Notes: generated from the sequence alone by a model not told the origin. 64,000 bases of DNA from Streptomyces sennicomposti (GCF_019890635.1 NZ_JAIOAB010000028.1:1-64000), one strand, 5' to 3'; shown: positions 17,955 to 26,623, counted from the first letter of the stretch. Numbers and translations are program-made.

Positions 17955-19438
17955 TGGCGCAGGTGCTGGAGTTCAAGCTGCCCGACCTCGGGGAGGGGCT
18001 CACCGAGGCGGAGATCGTCCGCTGGCTGGTCGAGGTGGGCGACGTGGTCGCCGTCGACCAGCCGGTCGTCGAGGTCGAGACGGCCAAGGCGATGGTCGAG
18101 GTGCCCTGCCCCTACGGCGGCGTGGTCACGGCCCGCTTCGGCGAGGAGGGGACCGAACTGCCGGTCGGCGCCCCGCTGCTGACGGTCGCGGTCGGCGAAC
18201 CGTCCGGTTCGCCCGCCGAGGACGGCGCCGACGGCTCCGGCTCCGGGAACGTCCTGGTCGGCTACGGCACGGGCGCGCCCCCGGCCCGGCGGCGCCGGGT
18301 ACGGCCGCCGACCGCGCCCTCCGCGCCCACCGCCTTCCCCGCTTCTGCCGCCTCTCCCGCTTCTGCCGCGCCCGGTGCGGGGCGGGGTGCGGGGGCCGTG
18401 GACGGCACGGGCGGCGTGCGGGGCGCGGACGGTACGGGCCGCGCGGACGGTGTGCGGGCCGGGGGCGGCACGCGGGGCGCGGACGGTGTCGCCGTCGCGT
18501 CCGGCGCGCGCGCCACGGCGGTGGCCGGGCGGGCGTCCGAGGAAGGCCCCGTGCCCGTCATCTCCCCGCTCGTGCGCCGGCTCGCCCGGGACAACGGCGT
18601 GGACCTGCGACGGCTGCCGGGCTCCGGACCCGAGGGGCTGATCCTGCGCGCGGACGTCGAGAACGCCATCGAGCGCGGCGCGACGCGCACCGAGACGGCG
18701 CCTGCTCCCGTCCCGTCGTCCCCGTCGCCGTCGTCCGCTCACGTGACCGACGGCACCCGCGTGCCCCTCAAGGGCGTGCGGGGGGCGGTCGCGGACAAGC
18801 TGTCCCGCAGCCGCCGCGAGATCCCCGACGCCACCTGCTGGGTGGACGCCGACGCGACGGAACTGATGCGCGCCCGGGCGGCGATGAACGCGGCCGGCGG
18901 TCCGAAGGTCTCCCTGCTCGCGCTGCTGGCCCGGATCTGCACGGCCGCGCTCGCCCGCCACCCGGAGCTGAACTCCCGGGTGGACCTGGAGGCCAGGGAG
19001 ATCGTCCGGCTCGACCACGTCCACCTGGGCTTCGCCGCGCAGACCGAGCGCGGGCTCGTCGTCCCGGTCGTCCGGGACGCGCACGCGCGGGACGCCGAGT
19101 CGCTGACGGCCGAGTTCGCGCGGCTGACCGAGGCGGCCCGGGCCGGAACGCTCACGCCGGGGGAACTCACCGGCGGCACCTTCACGTTGAACAACTACGG
19201 GGTGTTCGGCGTCGACGGCTCCACCCCGATCATCAACCACCCCGAGGCCGCGATGCTCGGCGTCGGCCGCATCGTCCCCAAGCCGTGGGTGCACGAGGGC
19301 GAGCTGGCGGTGCGGCAGGTCGTCCAGCTGTCGCTGACCTTCGACCACCGGGTGTGCGACGGCGGCACGGCGGGCGGCTTCCTGCGGTACGTCGCCGACT
19401 GCGTCGAGCAGCCGGCGGTGCTGTTGCGCACCTTGTGA
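17954..19438 (+). CDS. bkdC: Dihydrolipoyl acyltransferase E2 (first copy)
   Basis: This 494-residue E2 core subunit has an N-terminal lipoyl domain with the lipoylated Lys in VEVETAKAMVEVP, and a Pro/Ala/Gly linker of ~100 residues. A peripheral subunit-binding domain (ISPLVRRLARDNGVDLRRLP) follows, then the C-terminal catalytic domain ending in the HxxxD signature SLTFDHRVCDGGTAGGF. It has one lipoyl domain only. No E3 gene lies nearby, so a housekeeping lipoamide dehydrogenase must serve it. The linker DNA is markedly G-rich and repetitive (18380-18500). Confidence 0.91.
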   Translation: MAQVLEFKLPDLGEGLTEAEIVRWLVEVGDVVAVDQPVVEVETAKAMVEVPCPYGGVVTARFGEEGTELPVGAPLLTVAVGEPSGSPAEDGADGSGSGNVLVGYGTGAPPARRRRVRPPTAPSAPTAFPASAASPASAAPGAGRGAGAVDGTGGVRGADGTGRADGVRAGGGTRGADGVAVASGARATAVAGRASEEGPVPVISPLVRRLARDNGVDLRRLPGSGPEGLILRADVENAIERGATRTETAPAPVPSSPSPSSAHVTDGTRVPLKGVRGAVADKLSRSRREIPDATCWVDADATELMRARAAMNAAGGPKVSLLALLARICTAALARHPELNSRVDLEAREIVRLDHVHLGFAAQTERGLVVPVVRDAHARDAESLTAEFARLTEAARAGTLTPGELTGGTFTLNNYGVFGVDGSTPIINHPEAAMLGVGRIVPKPWVHEGELAVRQVVQLSLTFDHRVCDGGTAGGFLRYVADCVEQPAVLLRTL

Positions 19439-19481
19439 GCGCGCGGTCCCGCCCGCGTGCCCGGCGCGCGCGGGCGGGTCG

Positions 19482-19487
19482 CATACT
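19482..19487 (+). promoter_or_regulatory. -10 box, leaderless mobA-like gene
   Basis: CATACT lies 6 bases before the GTG at 19494, with no ribosome-binding site, suggesting a leaderless transcript for the whole mobA-moeA-channel unit. Confidence 0.5.
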
Positions 19488-19493
19488 CGTGGG

Positions 19494-20615
19494 GTGACCG
19501 CCCACGCGTCCCCCGGTACCTCCGGCACCTCAGGCACCTCAGGTACCTCAGGTACCTCGGGCCGCCGACCGCCGGTCTACGACGCCGTCGTGCTCGCCGG
19601 GGGCGCGGCCCGGCGACTGGGCGGGGCGGACAAGCCCGGCGTACGGGTCGGCGGCCGGGCCCTGCTCGACCGCGTGCTCGGCGCGTGCGCCGACGCCCGC
19701 ACCACCGTCGTCGTGGCCGACCCGAGGCCCACCGCCCGGCCCGTGCGGTGGGCGCGCGAGGAGCCGCCCGGCGGCGGTCCGCTCGCCGCGCTGGAGGCGG
19801 GGCTGCGCCACACCACCGCCGAGCACGTCGTCGTCCTCTCCGCCGACCTGCCGTTCCTCGAACCGGCCACCGTCGGCGATCTGCTGGCCGCCCTGCGCGC
19901 GGGCGACGCCGACGGCGCCCTGCTCATCGACGCCGAGGGCCGCGACCAGCCGCTGGTGGCGGCCTACCGCACGGCCGCGCTGCACCGCGTCCTGACCTCG
20001 CTCACCACCACGCCCACCCACGACGTCGCGACCGCACCCGGTGACTCAGCCGCCGCGCACGGCACCCCGGCCTCCTCCGGAGCACCCGGCACGCGCACTC
20101 CACCGGGCACACACATCCCACCAGGCGCGGCGGCCCCCGCAGGCGAGGCCCCCGCCGCCCCCGCCAGGCACCGCAGCACCCTCGCCGGCCTCCCGCTGCG
20201 GCGGCTGACCGCCGCGCTCGATCTCGTCCGCGTCCCCGGCCACATCGCGTCGTTCGACTGCGACACCTGGGACGACATCGCCTCCGCCAGGGCACGCATC
20301 AGGGAGCATGGGCACGTGCTGGATGAATGGATTTCCGCAGTCAAGGACGAGCTGGGCATCGACCTGGACGTCGACACCGGCGTCCTGCTCGACCTGGCCC
20401 GTGACGCCGCCCACGGCGTGGCCCGGCCGGCGGCCCCGCTGACCACGTTCCTCGTCGGCTACGCGGCGGCCCGGGCCGGGGGCGGCCCCGAAGCAGTCGC
20501 CGAGGCCGCCCGCAAGGCCGCCGCGCTCGCCCTGCGCTGGGCGGACGAGGAGACCGCGGCCGAGCCCGACGTGGCCCCCGACGCCACGCCCGACACCCGG
20601 CCGGACGCGGAATGA
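19494..20615 (+). CDS. MobA-like nucleotidyltransferase fused to DUF6457
   Basis: The N-terminal ~190 residues form an NTP-transferase domain of the MobA type: VVLAGGAARRLGGADKPGVR is the nucleotide-binding loop, followed by PPGGGPLAALEAG and LSADLPFLEP. MobA joins GMP or CMP to molybdopterin. A Pro/Ala/Thr-rich insert (~residues 183-228) splits the domain from its final strand-helix part. A ~90-residue DUF6457 domain (EWISAVKDELGIDLDVDTG) ends the 373-residue chain. Near the N-terminus five GTS tripeptides are encoded by a 9-bp tandem repeat. Its stop overlaps moeA (ATGA), supporting a role in molybdenum cofactor synthesis. Confidence 0.85.
   Translation: MTAHASPGTSGTSGTSGTSGTSGRRPPVYDAVVLAGGAARRLGGADKPGVRVGGRALLDRVLGACADARTTVVVADPRPTARPVRWAREEPPGGGPLAALEAGLRHTTAEHVVVLSADLPFLEPATVGDLLAALRAGDADGALLIDAEGRDQPLVAAYRTAALHRVLTSLTTTPTHDVATAPGDSAAAHGTPASSGAPGTRTPPGTHIPPGAAAPAGEAPAAPARHRSTLAGLPLRRLTAALDLVRVPGHIASFDCDTWDDIASARARIREHGHVLDEWISAVKDELGIDLDVDTGVLLDLARDAAHGVARPAAPLTTFLVGYAAARAGGGPEAVAEAARKAAALALRWADEETAAEPDVAPDATPDTRPDAE
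19515..19559. repeat. 9-bp tandem repeat, five units
   Basis: Five GG(T/C)ACCTC(A/C/G) units encode five GTS tripeptides at the start of the MobA-like protein. Copy number could vary without a frameshift. Confidence 0.8.
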
Positions 20616-22060
20616 CCGCCCGCGGCGTCGGCGCCGGAGGGGACACCGAGGACCTCGACGTCGAAGAGGCCCTGGCCCTGGTGAAGGAGGACAACGGGCA
20701 CCGCCCCGGCGGCGGCCGCGCACCCGACGACGACCACGGCTACGGCACGGGCCACGCCCCCGGCGACGGCCCCTACGAGGGTCACCACGGCGGCCACGGG
20801 CCGTCCGGCGCCGACTCCCCGCACAGCGAGGACGCCCACCACCGGGCCACCCCCTGGCCCCAGGCCCGCGAGATCGCCGCCCGCACCGCGCGCGGCGTCC
20901 GCGCCCCCGGGGCCGGCGCCCGCCGGGCGCCCGTCTCGCTCCCCCTGGACGCCGCCCTCGGCCTGGTCCTGGCCGAACCCCTCGCCGCCCTCACCGACCT
21001 GCCCTCCTTCGACGCCTCGGCGATGGACGGCTGGGCGGTCTCCGGCCCCGGCCCCTGGGACGTGCGCGACGAGGGCGCGCTGGCCGGGCACGCGCGGCCC
21101 GAGCCGCTCACCGACGGCGAGGCGGTGCGGATCGCCACCGGCGCGCGCATCCCGCAGGACACCACGGCCGTACTGCGCAGCGAGCACGGCCGGATCGACG
21201 CGCAGGGCCGGCTGCACCCCACCCGGGAGGTCGGGCACGGCCAGGACATCCGCCCACGCGGCCAGGAGTGCCGGGGCGGCGAGCAGTTGCTGCCGGCCGG
21301 CACCCTGGTCACCCCGGCGGTGCTGGGTCTCGCCGCCGCCGCCGGATACGACACGCTCACCACGGTCCCGCGCCCCCGGGTGGACGTCCTGGTGCTCGGC
21401 GACGAACTGCTCACCGAGGGGCTTCCGCAGGACGGCCGGATCCGGGACGCGCTCGGCCCGATGCTGCCCCCGTGGCTGCGGGCGCTCGGCGCCGAGGTCA
21501 CCACGGTGCGCCGGATCGGCGACGACGCCAACGCCCTGCACCGGGCCGTCGTCCGCTCCGAGGCCGATCTGATCGTGACCACCGGCGGCACGGCGGCCGG
21601 GCCCGTCGACCATGTGCAGCCCGTCCTGCGCCGGATCGGCGCCGAACTGCTGGTCGAGGGCGTCAAGGTGCGCCCCGGCCACCCCATGCTGCTGGCCCGC
21701 CTCCGGCCGGACCAGCATCTCGTCGGTCTGCCCGGCAACCCCCTCGCGGCCGTCTCGGGCCTGCTCACACTGGCCGAGCCGCTGCTGCGTACCCTGGCCG
21801 CGCGTCCGGCCCCGGAGCCGTACGCGCTGCCGTTGCAGGGGGCTGTGCACGGGCATCCGTACGACACCCGGCTCGTGCCCGTGGTGCTGCGCGGCGATCA
21901 CGCGGTCCCGCTGCGCTACAACGGCCCCGCCATGCTGCGCGGTGTCGCGGCGGCCGACGCCCTCGCCGTCGTACCGCCGGGCGGCGCCCGTGCCGGGCAG
22001 GAGGCCGAACTGCTCGATCTGCCCTGGGCCGCCGCCGGAATCGGAGTGTGTTTCACGTGA
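20612..22060 (+). CDS. moeA: Molybdopterin molybdenumtransferase MoeA
   Basis: MoeA inserts molybdenum into adenylylated molybdopterin. The 482-residue chain shows FDASAMDGWAV, GEAVRIATGARIPQDT, VLVLGDELLTEG and the MPT-binding VTTGGTAAGPVDHVQPVL segment. It is ~60-70 residues longer than usual: between the first helix (LDVEEALALVKE) and the first beta segment there is a His/Gly/Asp-rich insertion (residues ~28-80, about ten His). It overlaps the MobA-like gene upstream and the potassium channel gene downstream (GTGA). A parS site lies across its 3' end. Confidence 0.93.
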   Translation: MTARGVGAGGDTEDLDVEEALALVKEDNGHRPGGGRAPDDDHGYGTGHAPGDGPYEGHHGGHGPSGADSPHSEDAHHRATPWPQAREIAARTARGVRAPGAGARRAPVSLPLDAALGLVLAEPLAALTDLPSFDASAMDGWAVSGPGPWDVRDEGALAGHARPEPLTDGEAVRIATGARIPQDTTAVLRSEHGRIDAQGRLHPTREVGHGQDIRPRGQECRGGEQLLPAGTLVTPAVLGLAAAAGYDTLTTVPRPRVDVLVLGDELLTEGLPQDGRIRDALGPMLPPWLRALGAEVTTVRRIGDDANALHRAVVRSEADLIVTTGGTAAGPVDHVQPVLRRIGAELLVEGVKVRPGHPMLLARLRPDQHLVGLPGNPLAAVSGLLTLAEPLLRTLAARPAPEPYALPLQGAVHGHPYDTRLVPVVLRGDHAVPLRYNGPAMLRGVAAADALAVVPPGGARAGQEAELLDLPWAAAGIGVCFT

Positions 22061-22063
22061 AAC
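22050..22063. other. parS: parS, ParB-binding site (perfect)
   Basis: GTTTCACGTGAAAC is a perfect 14-bp palindrome and matches the parS sequence known for Streptomyces ParB exactly. In that genus most parS copies cluster around oriC. The site covers the moeA stop and the GTG start of the channel gene, so it also fixes codons in both proteins. Confidence 0.85.
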
Positions 22064-23154
22064 TTCCGGGCCAGGACGCGATCGCCCGCCAGGCGGACGA
22101 ACACCTCGTGACCCATCGGGTGAAACTCCCGAGAAAACTGGTGGAGCGCCCGATACGCCAGGTCGGCAAGCGGCTGGCCATGGCGCTGCTGGTGCTGGTC
22201 GCGACGGTGCTGATCGTCTACGCCGACCACGAGGGCTACCACGACAACGCCGACAGCACCGTCGACTTCCTCGACGCGGCCTACTACTCGACGGTGACCC
22301 TGTCCACCACCGGATACGGCGACATCACCCCCGTCAGCGACAGCGCGCGGCTCACCAACATCCTCGTCATCACGCCGCTGAGGGTGCTGTTCCTGATCAT
22401 CCTCGTCGGCACCACCCTGGAAGTCCTCACCGAACGCACCCGTGAGGAATGGCGTCTGAGCCGCTGGAGGTCCACCTTGCGCGATCACACCGTCGTCGTC
22501 GGTTTCGGCACGAAGGGGAGGTCGGCGATCCAGACCGTCATCGCGACGGGACTGAAGAAGCAGCAGGTCGTGGTGGTCGACCCCAGCGGCAAGGCGATCG
22601 ACGCGGCCACGGCGGAGGGCTATGCCGGGGTGGTCGGCGACGCGACCCGCAGCGAGGTGCTGACACGGGCCGAGGTGCAGCGCGCCCGGCAGATCATCAT
22701 CGCGACCCAGCGGGACGACACGGCCGTCCTGGTGACGCTGACGGCCCGGCAGCTGAACCGCGGGGCGAAGATCGTCGCGGCGGTGCGGGAGGAGGAGAAC
22801 GCCCCTCTGCTGAAGCAGTCCGGCGCCGACGCGGTGATCACCAGCGCCAGCGCGGCCGGGCGGCTGCTGGGGCTGTCCGTGCTCAGCCCGGCGGCCGGCA
22901 TGGTCATGGAGGACCTGATCCAGCAGGGCAGCGGACTGGACCTGATAGAGCGTCCGGTCATAAAGGCCGAGGTGGGCAAGAGCCCGCGCGAGACCGACGA
23001 CCTGGTGGTGAGCGTGGTGCGCGGACACCGGGTCCTCGGCTACGACGACCCGGCCGCCGCCACCCTGGAGCTGACGGACCGCCTCATCACCATCGTCCGC
23101 GCCACGCCGGACACCAAGGTCACTCCTCACCTCCGCCCGTTGCCCCAGGACTGA
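22057..23154 (+). CDS. Two-TM potassium channel with RCK/TrkA-N domain
   Basis: This 365-residue protein has one membrane segment (about residues 41-58, LAMALLVLVATVLIV), a pore loop with the potassium selectivity filter TTGYGD, a second membrane helix (LFLIILVGTTLEVL) and a cytoplasmic RCK domain. The RCK domain starts VVVGFGTKGRSAIQ, the nucleotide-binding Gly-rich turn. This is the layout of MthK/Kch-type ligand-gated K+ channels. The GTG start overlaps the moeA stop and lies inside a parS site. No ribosome-binding site is obvious, so translation is probably coupled to moeA. Confidence 0.88.
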   Translation: MKLPGQDAIARQADEHLVTHRVKLPRKLVERPIRQVGKRLAMALLVLVATVLIVYADHEGYHDNADSTVDFLDAAYYSTVTLSTTGYGDITPVSDSARLTNILVITPLRVLFLIILVGTTLEVLTERTREEWRLSRWRSTLRDHTVVVGFGTKGRSAIQTVIATGLKKQQVVVVDPSGKAIDAATAEGYAGVVGDATRSEVLTRAEVQRARQIIIATQRDDTAVLVTLTARQLNRGAKIVAAVREEENAPLLKQSGADAVITSASAAGRLLGLSVLSPAAGMVMEDLIQQGSGLDLIERPVIKAEVGKSPRETDDLVVSVVRGHRVLGYDDPAAATLELTDRLITIVRATPDTKVTPHLRPLPQD

Positions 23155-23178
23155 CGCCGGATCAGCGGCGCGCAGGAG

Positions 23179-23184
23179 TAGCGT
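23179..23184 (+). promoter_or_regulatory. -10 box, leaderless quinone oxidoreductase gene
   Basis: TAGCGT precedes the ATG at 23192 by 7 bases with no ribosome-binding site, the same arrangement as at the rhodanese gene. Confidence 0.6.
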
Positions 23185-23191
23185 CGGCCTC

Positions 23192-24172
23192 ATGCATGCG
23201 ATCACGATTCCCGAACCCGGCGGTCCCGAGGCGTTGGTGTGGGACGAGGTGCCCGATCCCGTGCCCGGCGAGGGAGAGGTGCTGGTCGAGGTGGTGGCCA
23301 GCGCCGTCAACCGGGCCGACATCCTCCAGCGGCAGGGCAACTACCAGCCGCCGCCCGGCGCCTCCCCGTACCCCGGCCTGGAGTGCTCGGGGCGGATCGC
23401 CGCGCTCGGCCCCGGCGTGTCCGGCTGGGCGGTCGGCGACGAGGTGTGCGCGCTGCTCGCGGGCGGCGGCTACGCCGAGAAGGTGGCCGTACCGTCCGGC
23501 CAACTGCTGCCCGTGCCCGAGGGCGTGGACCTGAGGCAGGCGGCGGCGCTGCCCGAGGTGGTGTGCACCGTGTGGTCCAACGTCTTCATGGTCGCCCACC
23601 TCCGCCCCGCCGAGACCCTGCTGGTGCACGGCGGCTCCAGCGGCATCGGCACCATGGCGATCCAGCTCGCCAAGGCGGCCGGTGCGCGGGTCGCCGTCAC
23701 CGCCGGCACCAAGGAGAAGCTGGACCAGTGCGCCGAGCTGGGCGCCGACATCCTGATCAACTACCGCGAGCAGGACTTCGTGGAGGAGATCCGCCGGGCC
23801 ACGGACGGGGCCGGTGCCGACGTCATCCTGGACAACATGGGCGCCAAGTACCTGGACCGCAACGTCCGGGCCCTCGCCGTCAACGGACGGCTGGCGATCA
23901 TCGGGCTGCAGGGCGGCGCCAAGGGCGAGCTGAACATCGGCGCCCTGCTCGGCAAGCGGGCCGCGATCAGCGCGACCTCGCTGCGGGGCCGCCCGCTCGG
24001 CGAGAAGGCGGCCATCGTGGCGGCCGTGCGCGAGCATGTGTGGCCGCTGATCGCCGACGGGCACGTCCGGCCGGTGGTCGACCGGGAGGTGCCGCTGAGC
24101 GAGGCGGCCGCCGCCCAGCGGGTCGTGGAGGAGAGCGGCCACATCGGAAAGGTGCTGCTGGTGACGTCCTGA
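23192..24172 (+). CDS. Zinc-independent NAD(P)H quinone oxidoreductase (PIG3-like)
   Basis: This 326-residue medium-chain dehydrogenase/reductase is of the quinone oxidoreductase type. It has an N-terminal GroES-like domain (NRADILQRQGNYQPPPGASP, characteristic of the PIG3/QOR group) and a Rossmann domain with LLVHGGSSGIGTMAIQLAKA. The cysteines that bind structural and catalytic zinc in alcohol dehydrogenases are absent. It probably reduces quinones or enones with NADPH. It stands as a single leaderless gene after the channel gene. Confidence 0.92.
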   Translation: MHAITIPEPGGPEALVWDEVPDPVPGEGEVLVEVVASAVNRADILQRQGNYQPPPGASPYPGLECSGRIAALGPGVSGWAVGDEVCALLAGGGYAEKVAVPSGQLLPVPEGVDLRQAAALPEVVCTVWSNVFMVAHLRPAETLLVHGGSSGIGTMAIQLAKAAGARVAVTAGTKEKLDQCAELGADILINYREQDFVEEIRRATDGAGADVILDNMGAKYLDRNVRALAVNGRLAIIGLQGGAKGELNIGALLGKRAAISATSLRGRPLGEKAAIVAAVREHVWPLIADGHVRPVVDREVPLSEAAAAQRVVEESGHIGKVLLVTS

Positions 24173-24273
24173 CCGGACGCCGTCGGGGGATCGGCCCCCG
24201 CCCGGGTGGCCTCCGCCCGGCCGGGGGCCGCGACGGTCCCCGCCCGGGGAGACGGCGTGCGCCCCCTCCAGCG

Positions 24274-24382
24274 GCGGCCCCGAGTCCCGCCCCGCCGCGA
24301 CCCCGAGTCCCGTCCCCGGCGGCCCCGAGTCCCGTCCCCCGGCGGTCCAAGCCCGTCCCACGGCGGCCCGATCCCTGACGCG
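24274..24382. repeat. ~22-bp imperfect tandem repeat
   Basis: About five degenerate copies of a unit resembling GCGGCCCCGAGTCCCGTCCC lie between the stops of the quinone oxidoreductase and the convergent Pro/Ala-rich protein gene. GC-rich hairpins lie just before (24185-24255). No gene is seen in 24177-24402. Confidence 0.55.
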
Positions 24383-24402
24383 GCGGGCCGGCGGCCGCGG
24401 CC

Positions 24403-25140
24403 TCAGCTTCTGCGCAGGCGCAGGGCGATGAAGGCCAGTCCCAGGCCGAGGCCGATGAGGACCAGGCCGCTGCCGATGGGCAGGAGTTGCAGCGGGTGCC
24501 CGTTCGCGGTCTCGGGCCGCGCGTCCGGATCGGGCAGGCGCGCGTCGGGGGACGGGGACATCGACGGGGTGGCCGCCGCGGGCGACTGCGGGACGGTGGC
24601 CGTCGGCGAGCGGCCCGGACCCCCGGCGACCTCGTCGCGGCCGTGGCCCGGCCCCCGCGGCGCCCCGTCGCCCTCCCCGCCCCGGCCGTGCGCCCGTCCC
24701 GGCCGGTGCCGTACCTCCTCCGCCCGGTCGTCGTCCCGTGCCGCCTCGGCGACGGGCCGGGACGGGCGCTGGGGTGCGGAGGCCCTGGGGGAAGACGGTG
24801 CGGAGGCCGTGGCGGCCGAGGGGGCGGCCGGACGAGGCGGCCGGACGGAGGACTTGCCGGCCGGGTGGGAGGCGGCGGCCGGGGACGCGGGGGGAGTACC
24901 GGGCGCCGAGACCGACGCGGAGGCGGAGGGCGACGGAGAGGCGTCCACGGGCGCGGAGGTGGACTCGGGCGGCTTCGCCGCGGTCCCGTACGCGGACACC
25001 GGCGGCCTCGCGGCCCCGCGCATCGGGCCCACGGCGCCCACGGCCCCGTACGCGGACGTGCCGCCGCACGGCAGAGCGGCGGCCCCGATCGCTATCAGCA
25101 GTCCTGTCGCGCGCAGTGCGGCGCGTGGCCGTGCGGTCAC
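24403..25140 (-). CDS. Secreted Pro/Ser/Ala-rich protein with C-terminal membrane anchor
   Basis: This 245-residue protein has an N-terminal hydrophobic export segment (ALRATGLLIAIGAAALPCGG) and a long Pro/Ser/Ala/Arg-rich middle part. A C-terminal hydrophobic helix (GSGLVLIGLGLGLAFIALRL) ends in RRS. The layout of signal, disordered stalk and helix with a basic tail is that of cell-surface proteins. A true LPXTG or LAXTG sortase motif is not present (LLPIGSG is the nearest), so I call it membrane-anchored. The GTG at 25140 has GAGGGGG upstream. No family is recognised. Confidence 0.6.
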   Translation of the reverse strand: MTARPRAALRATGLLIAIGAAALPCGGTSAYGAVGAVGPMRGAARPPVSAYGTAAKPPESTSAPVDASPSPSASASVSAPGTPPASPAAASHPAGKSSVRPPRPAAPSAATASAPSSPRASAPQRPSRPVAEAARDDDRAEEVRHRPGRAHGRGGEGDGAPRGPGHGRDEVAGGPGRSPTATVPQSPAAATPSMSPSPDARLPDPDARPETANGHPLQLLPIGSGLVLIGLGLGLAFIALRLRRS

Positions 25141-25297
25141 TTCGGGGACCCCCTCACGGTGGTTCGGCGGGGCGGCGATGCCGTACGGCGGCGGTGCGGC
25201 GCGGCGCGGTGCCGTACGGCGGCGGTGCCGTGGCACCACCCTCACATCACCGGAGCAGTCCGGCATTCCGGGTTCGTCCGCCGGGCCGAATCCGCTG

Positions 25298-25303
25298 CAC
25301 AAT
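25298..25303 (+). promoter_or_regulatory. -10 box, leaderless padR-like gene
   Basis: CACAAT lies 6 bases before the ATG at 25310, with no ribosome-binding site between them. Confidence 0.4.
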
Positions 25304-25309
25304 CCGGGT

Positions 25310-25921
25310 ATGTCGACACGTCACGGGCTGCTCGCGCTCCTGGAGCCCGGCCCCCGTCCGGGCTCCTCGCTCCCCGCCGAGTTCGAGGCGCGCCTGGGCG
25401 CGGCCTGGCCGCTGGACCCCGGCCGGGTGCGCACCGCGCTCGGCGCGCTGGAGCGGGACGGCCTGGTCGCCCGCCAGGGCGTGGACGCGGCCGGACGGGT
25501 GGTCTACGCGCTGACCGATGCGGGCCGCGCTGAGCTGCGGGACTGGTACGTACGGCCCGCCCGGCGCACCGGGCCGCCCTGCGACGAGCGCCCCGTGAAG
25601 CTGGCGCTGGCGATCACGGCGTCCGGCGTCGACGTGCGCGAGGTCGTCGACGTACAGCGCCGGCACGTGTCCGAGGCGCTGCAGGACTACGTACGGCAGC
25701 GGGCCGAGGTGCTGGCGCGGGGCCCCGAGTGCCCGGAGGAGATGGCCCGGCTGCTGGTCCTGGAGCAGCGGATCTGCCATGCGGAGGCCGACGCGCGCTG
25801 GCTGGACCACTGCGCGGCCCGCCTGCTGCGCCTGCACCTCACGGACGGCGAGGAGAGCGCGGGCGGCGGGGGTGCGGCGCACGGCGCGGGCGACGCGGGC
25901 GATGCTCGGCCCGACGAGTGA
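25310..25921 (+). CDS. PadR family transcriptional regulator
   Basis: This 203-residue PadR-like regulator has an N-terminal winged HTH (HGLLALLEPGPRPGSSLPAE through RVRTALGALERDGLV, then VVYALTDAGRAEL as the wing) and a C-terminal helical dimerisation region (Vir_C-type). The last ~25 residues are Gly/Ala-rich. It is a monocistronic, probably leaderless gene diverging from the surface protein gene. Its target is unknown; the adjacent surface protein is one candidate. Confidence 0.82.
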   Translation: MSTRHGLLALLEPGPRPGSSLPAEFEARLGAAWPLDPGRVRTALGALERDGLVARQGVDAAGRVVYALTDAGRAELRDWYVRPARRTGPPCDERPVKLALAITASGVDVREVVDVQRRHVSEALQDYVRQRAEVLARGPECPEEMARLLVLEQRICHAEADARWLDHCAARLLRLHLTDGEESAGGGGAAHGAGDAGDARPDE

Positions 25922-26022
25922 AATCCGGGGCCCGCGTGCCCCGCGTACAGGGTGGATCACGCTCCGCGACGGGCATCACGGAGAGGGAGGGGGCACCAGG
26001 GAGGTGTGATGCGCGGGTGCGA

Positions 26023-26028
26023 GACAAT
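26023..26028 (+). promoter_or_regulatory. -10 box, leaderless bpa
   Basis: GACAAT lies 6 bases before the ATG at 26035. No ribosome-binding site is in range. Confidence 0.5.
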
Positions 26029-26034
26029 GGCCGC

Positions 26035-26574
26035 ATGGAGATGCCGAGGAACGAACGGTCGCCGGAGAATCCGCAGGTCCTGGTCGTCGGACAGGACGGC
26101 TTGGCGCTCGGCGGTGGTGGCGACGACGAGTCCCGTGAGATCCCGGTGACGGAGCAGGTGGAGCAGCCCGCGAAGGTCATGCGGATCGGCAGCATGATCA
26201 AGCAGCTCCTGGAGGAGGTGCGCGCCGCGCCACTGGACGAGGCCAGCCGGGTCCGGCTGAAGGAGATCCACGCCAGCTCCGTGAAGGAGCTGGAGGACGG
26301 CCTCGCGCCGGAGCTGGTGGAGGAGCTGGAGCGGCTCTCGCTGCCCTTCACCGACGAGGGCACCCCGTCCGACGCCGAACTGCGGATCGCGCAGGCCCAG
26401 CTGGTGGGCTGGCTGGAGGGGCTGTTCCACGGGATCCAGACGACCCTGTTCGCCCAGCAGATGGCCGCCCGCGCCCAGTTGGAGCAGATGCGCCGCGCCC
26501 TCCCGCCGGGCGTCGGGCACGACGGCTCCGACGACCCCCGCACGGGCGGCCGTTCGGGCGGACCGTACCTGTAG
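26035..26574 (+). CDS. bpa: Bacterial proteasome activator Bpa
   Basis: This 179-residue protein matches the actinobacterial ATP-independent proteasome activator (Bpa/PafE, mycobacterial Rv3780 family). Bpa rings dock on the 20S proteasome and open its gate for unfolded proteins. The central helical region (MRIGSMIKQLLEEVRAAPLD to MAARAQLEQMRRALPPG) is the ring-forming four-helix part, and the C-terminus GGPYL fits the hydrophobic-Tyr-X gate-opening motif. A second ATG two codons later (26041) is possible. A strong hairpin follows the stop. Proteasome genes themselves are not in this window. Confidence 0.92.
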   Translation: MEMPRNERSPENPQVLVVGQDGLALGGGGDDESREIPVTEQVEQPAKVMRIGSMIKQLLEEVRAAPLDEASRVRLKEIHASSVKELEDGLAPELVEELERLSLPFTDEGTPSDAELRIAQAQLVGWLEGLFHGIQTTLFAQQMAARAQLEQMRRALPPGVGHDGSDDPRTGGRSGGPYL

Positions 26575-26595
26575 GGGCACTTGAGGCACAGCGAC

Positions 26596-26623
26596 GGGGG
26601 CCGCCACATCCGTGGCGGCCCCC
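26596..26623. terminator. Bidirectional hairpin terminator
   Basis: A perfect 12-bp stem (GGGGGCCGCCAC / GTGGCGGCCCCC) with a 4-base loop lies between the convergent bpa and kinase genes. There is no long U-tract, as is usual in Streptomyces. Confidence 0.75.

Noticed and set aside
18721..18745. parS-like or E-box-like CACGTG words elsewhere (e.g. in the first E2 gene, before the second bkd operon, and at 54848)
   Set aside because: Only the central CACGTG is shared; the flanking GTTT/AAAC arms of parS are absent.
24403..25140. Sortase-anchored LPXTG protein
   Set aside because: The C-terminus has LLPIGSG before the helix, not LPXTG or LAXTG; the sorting motif is not supported.
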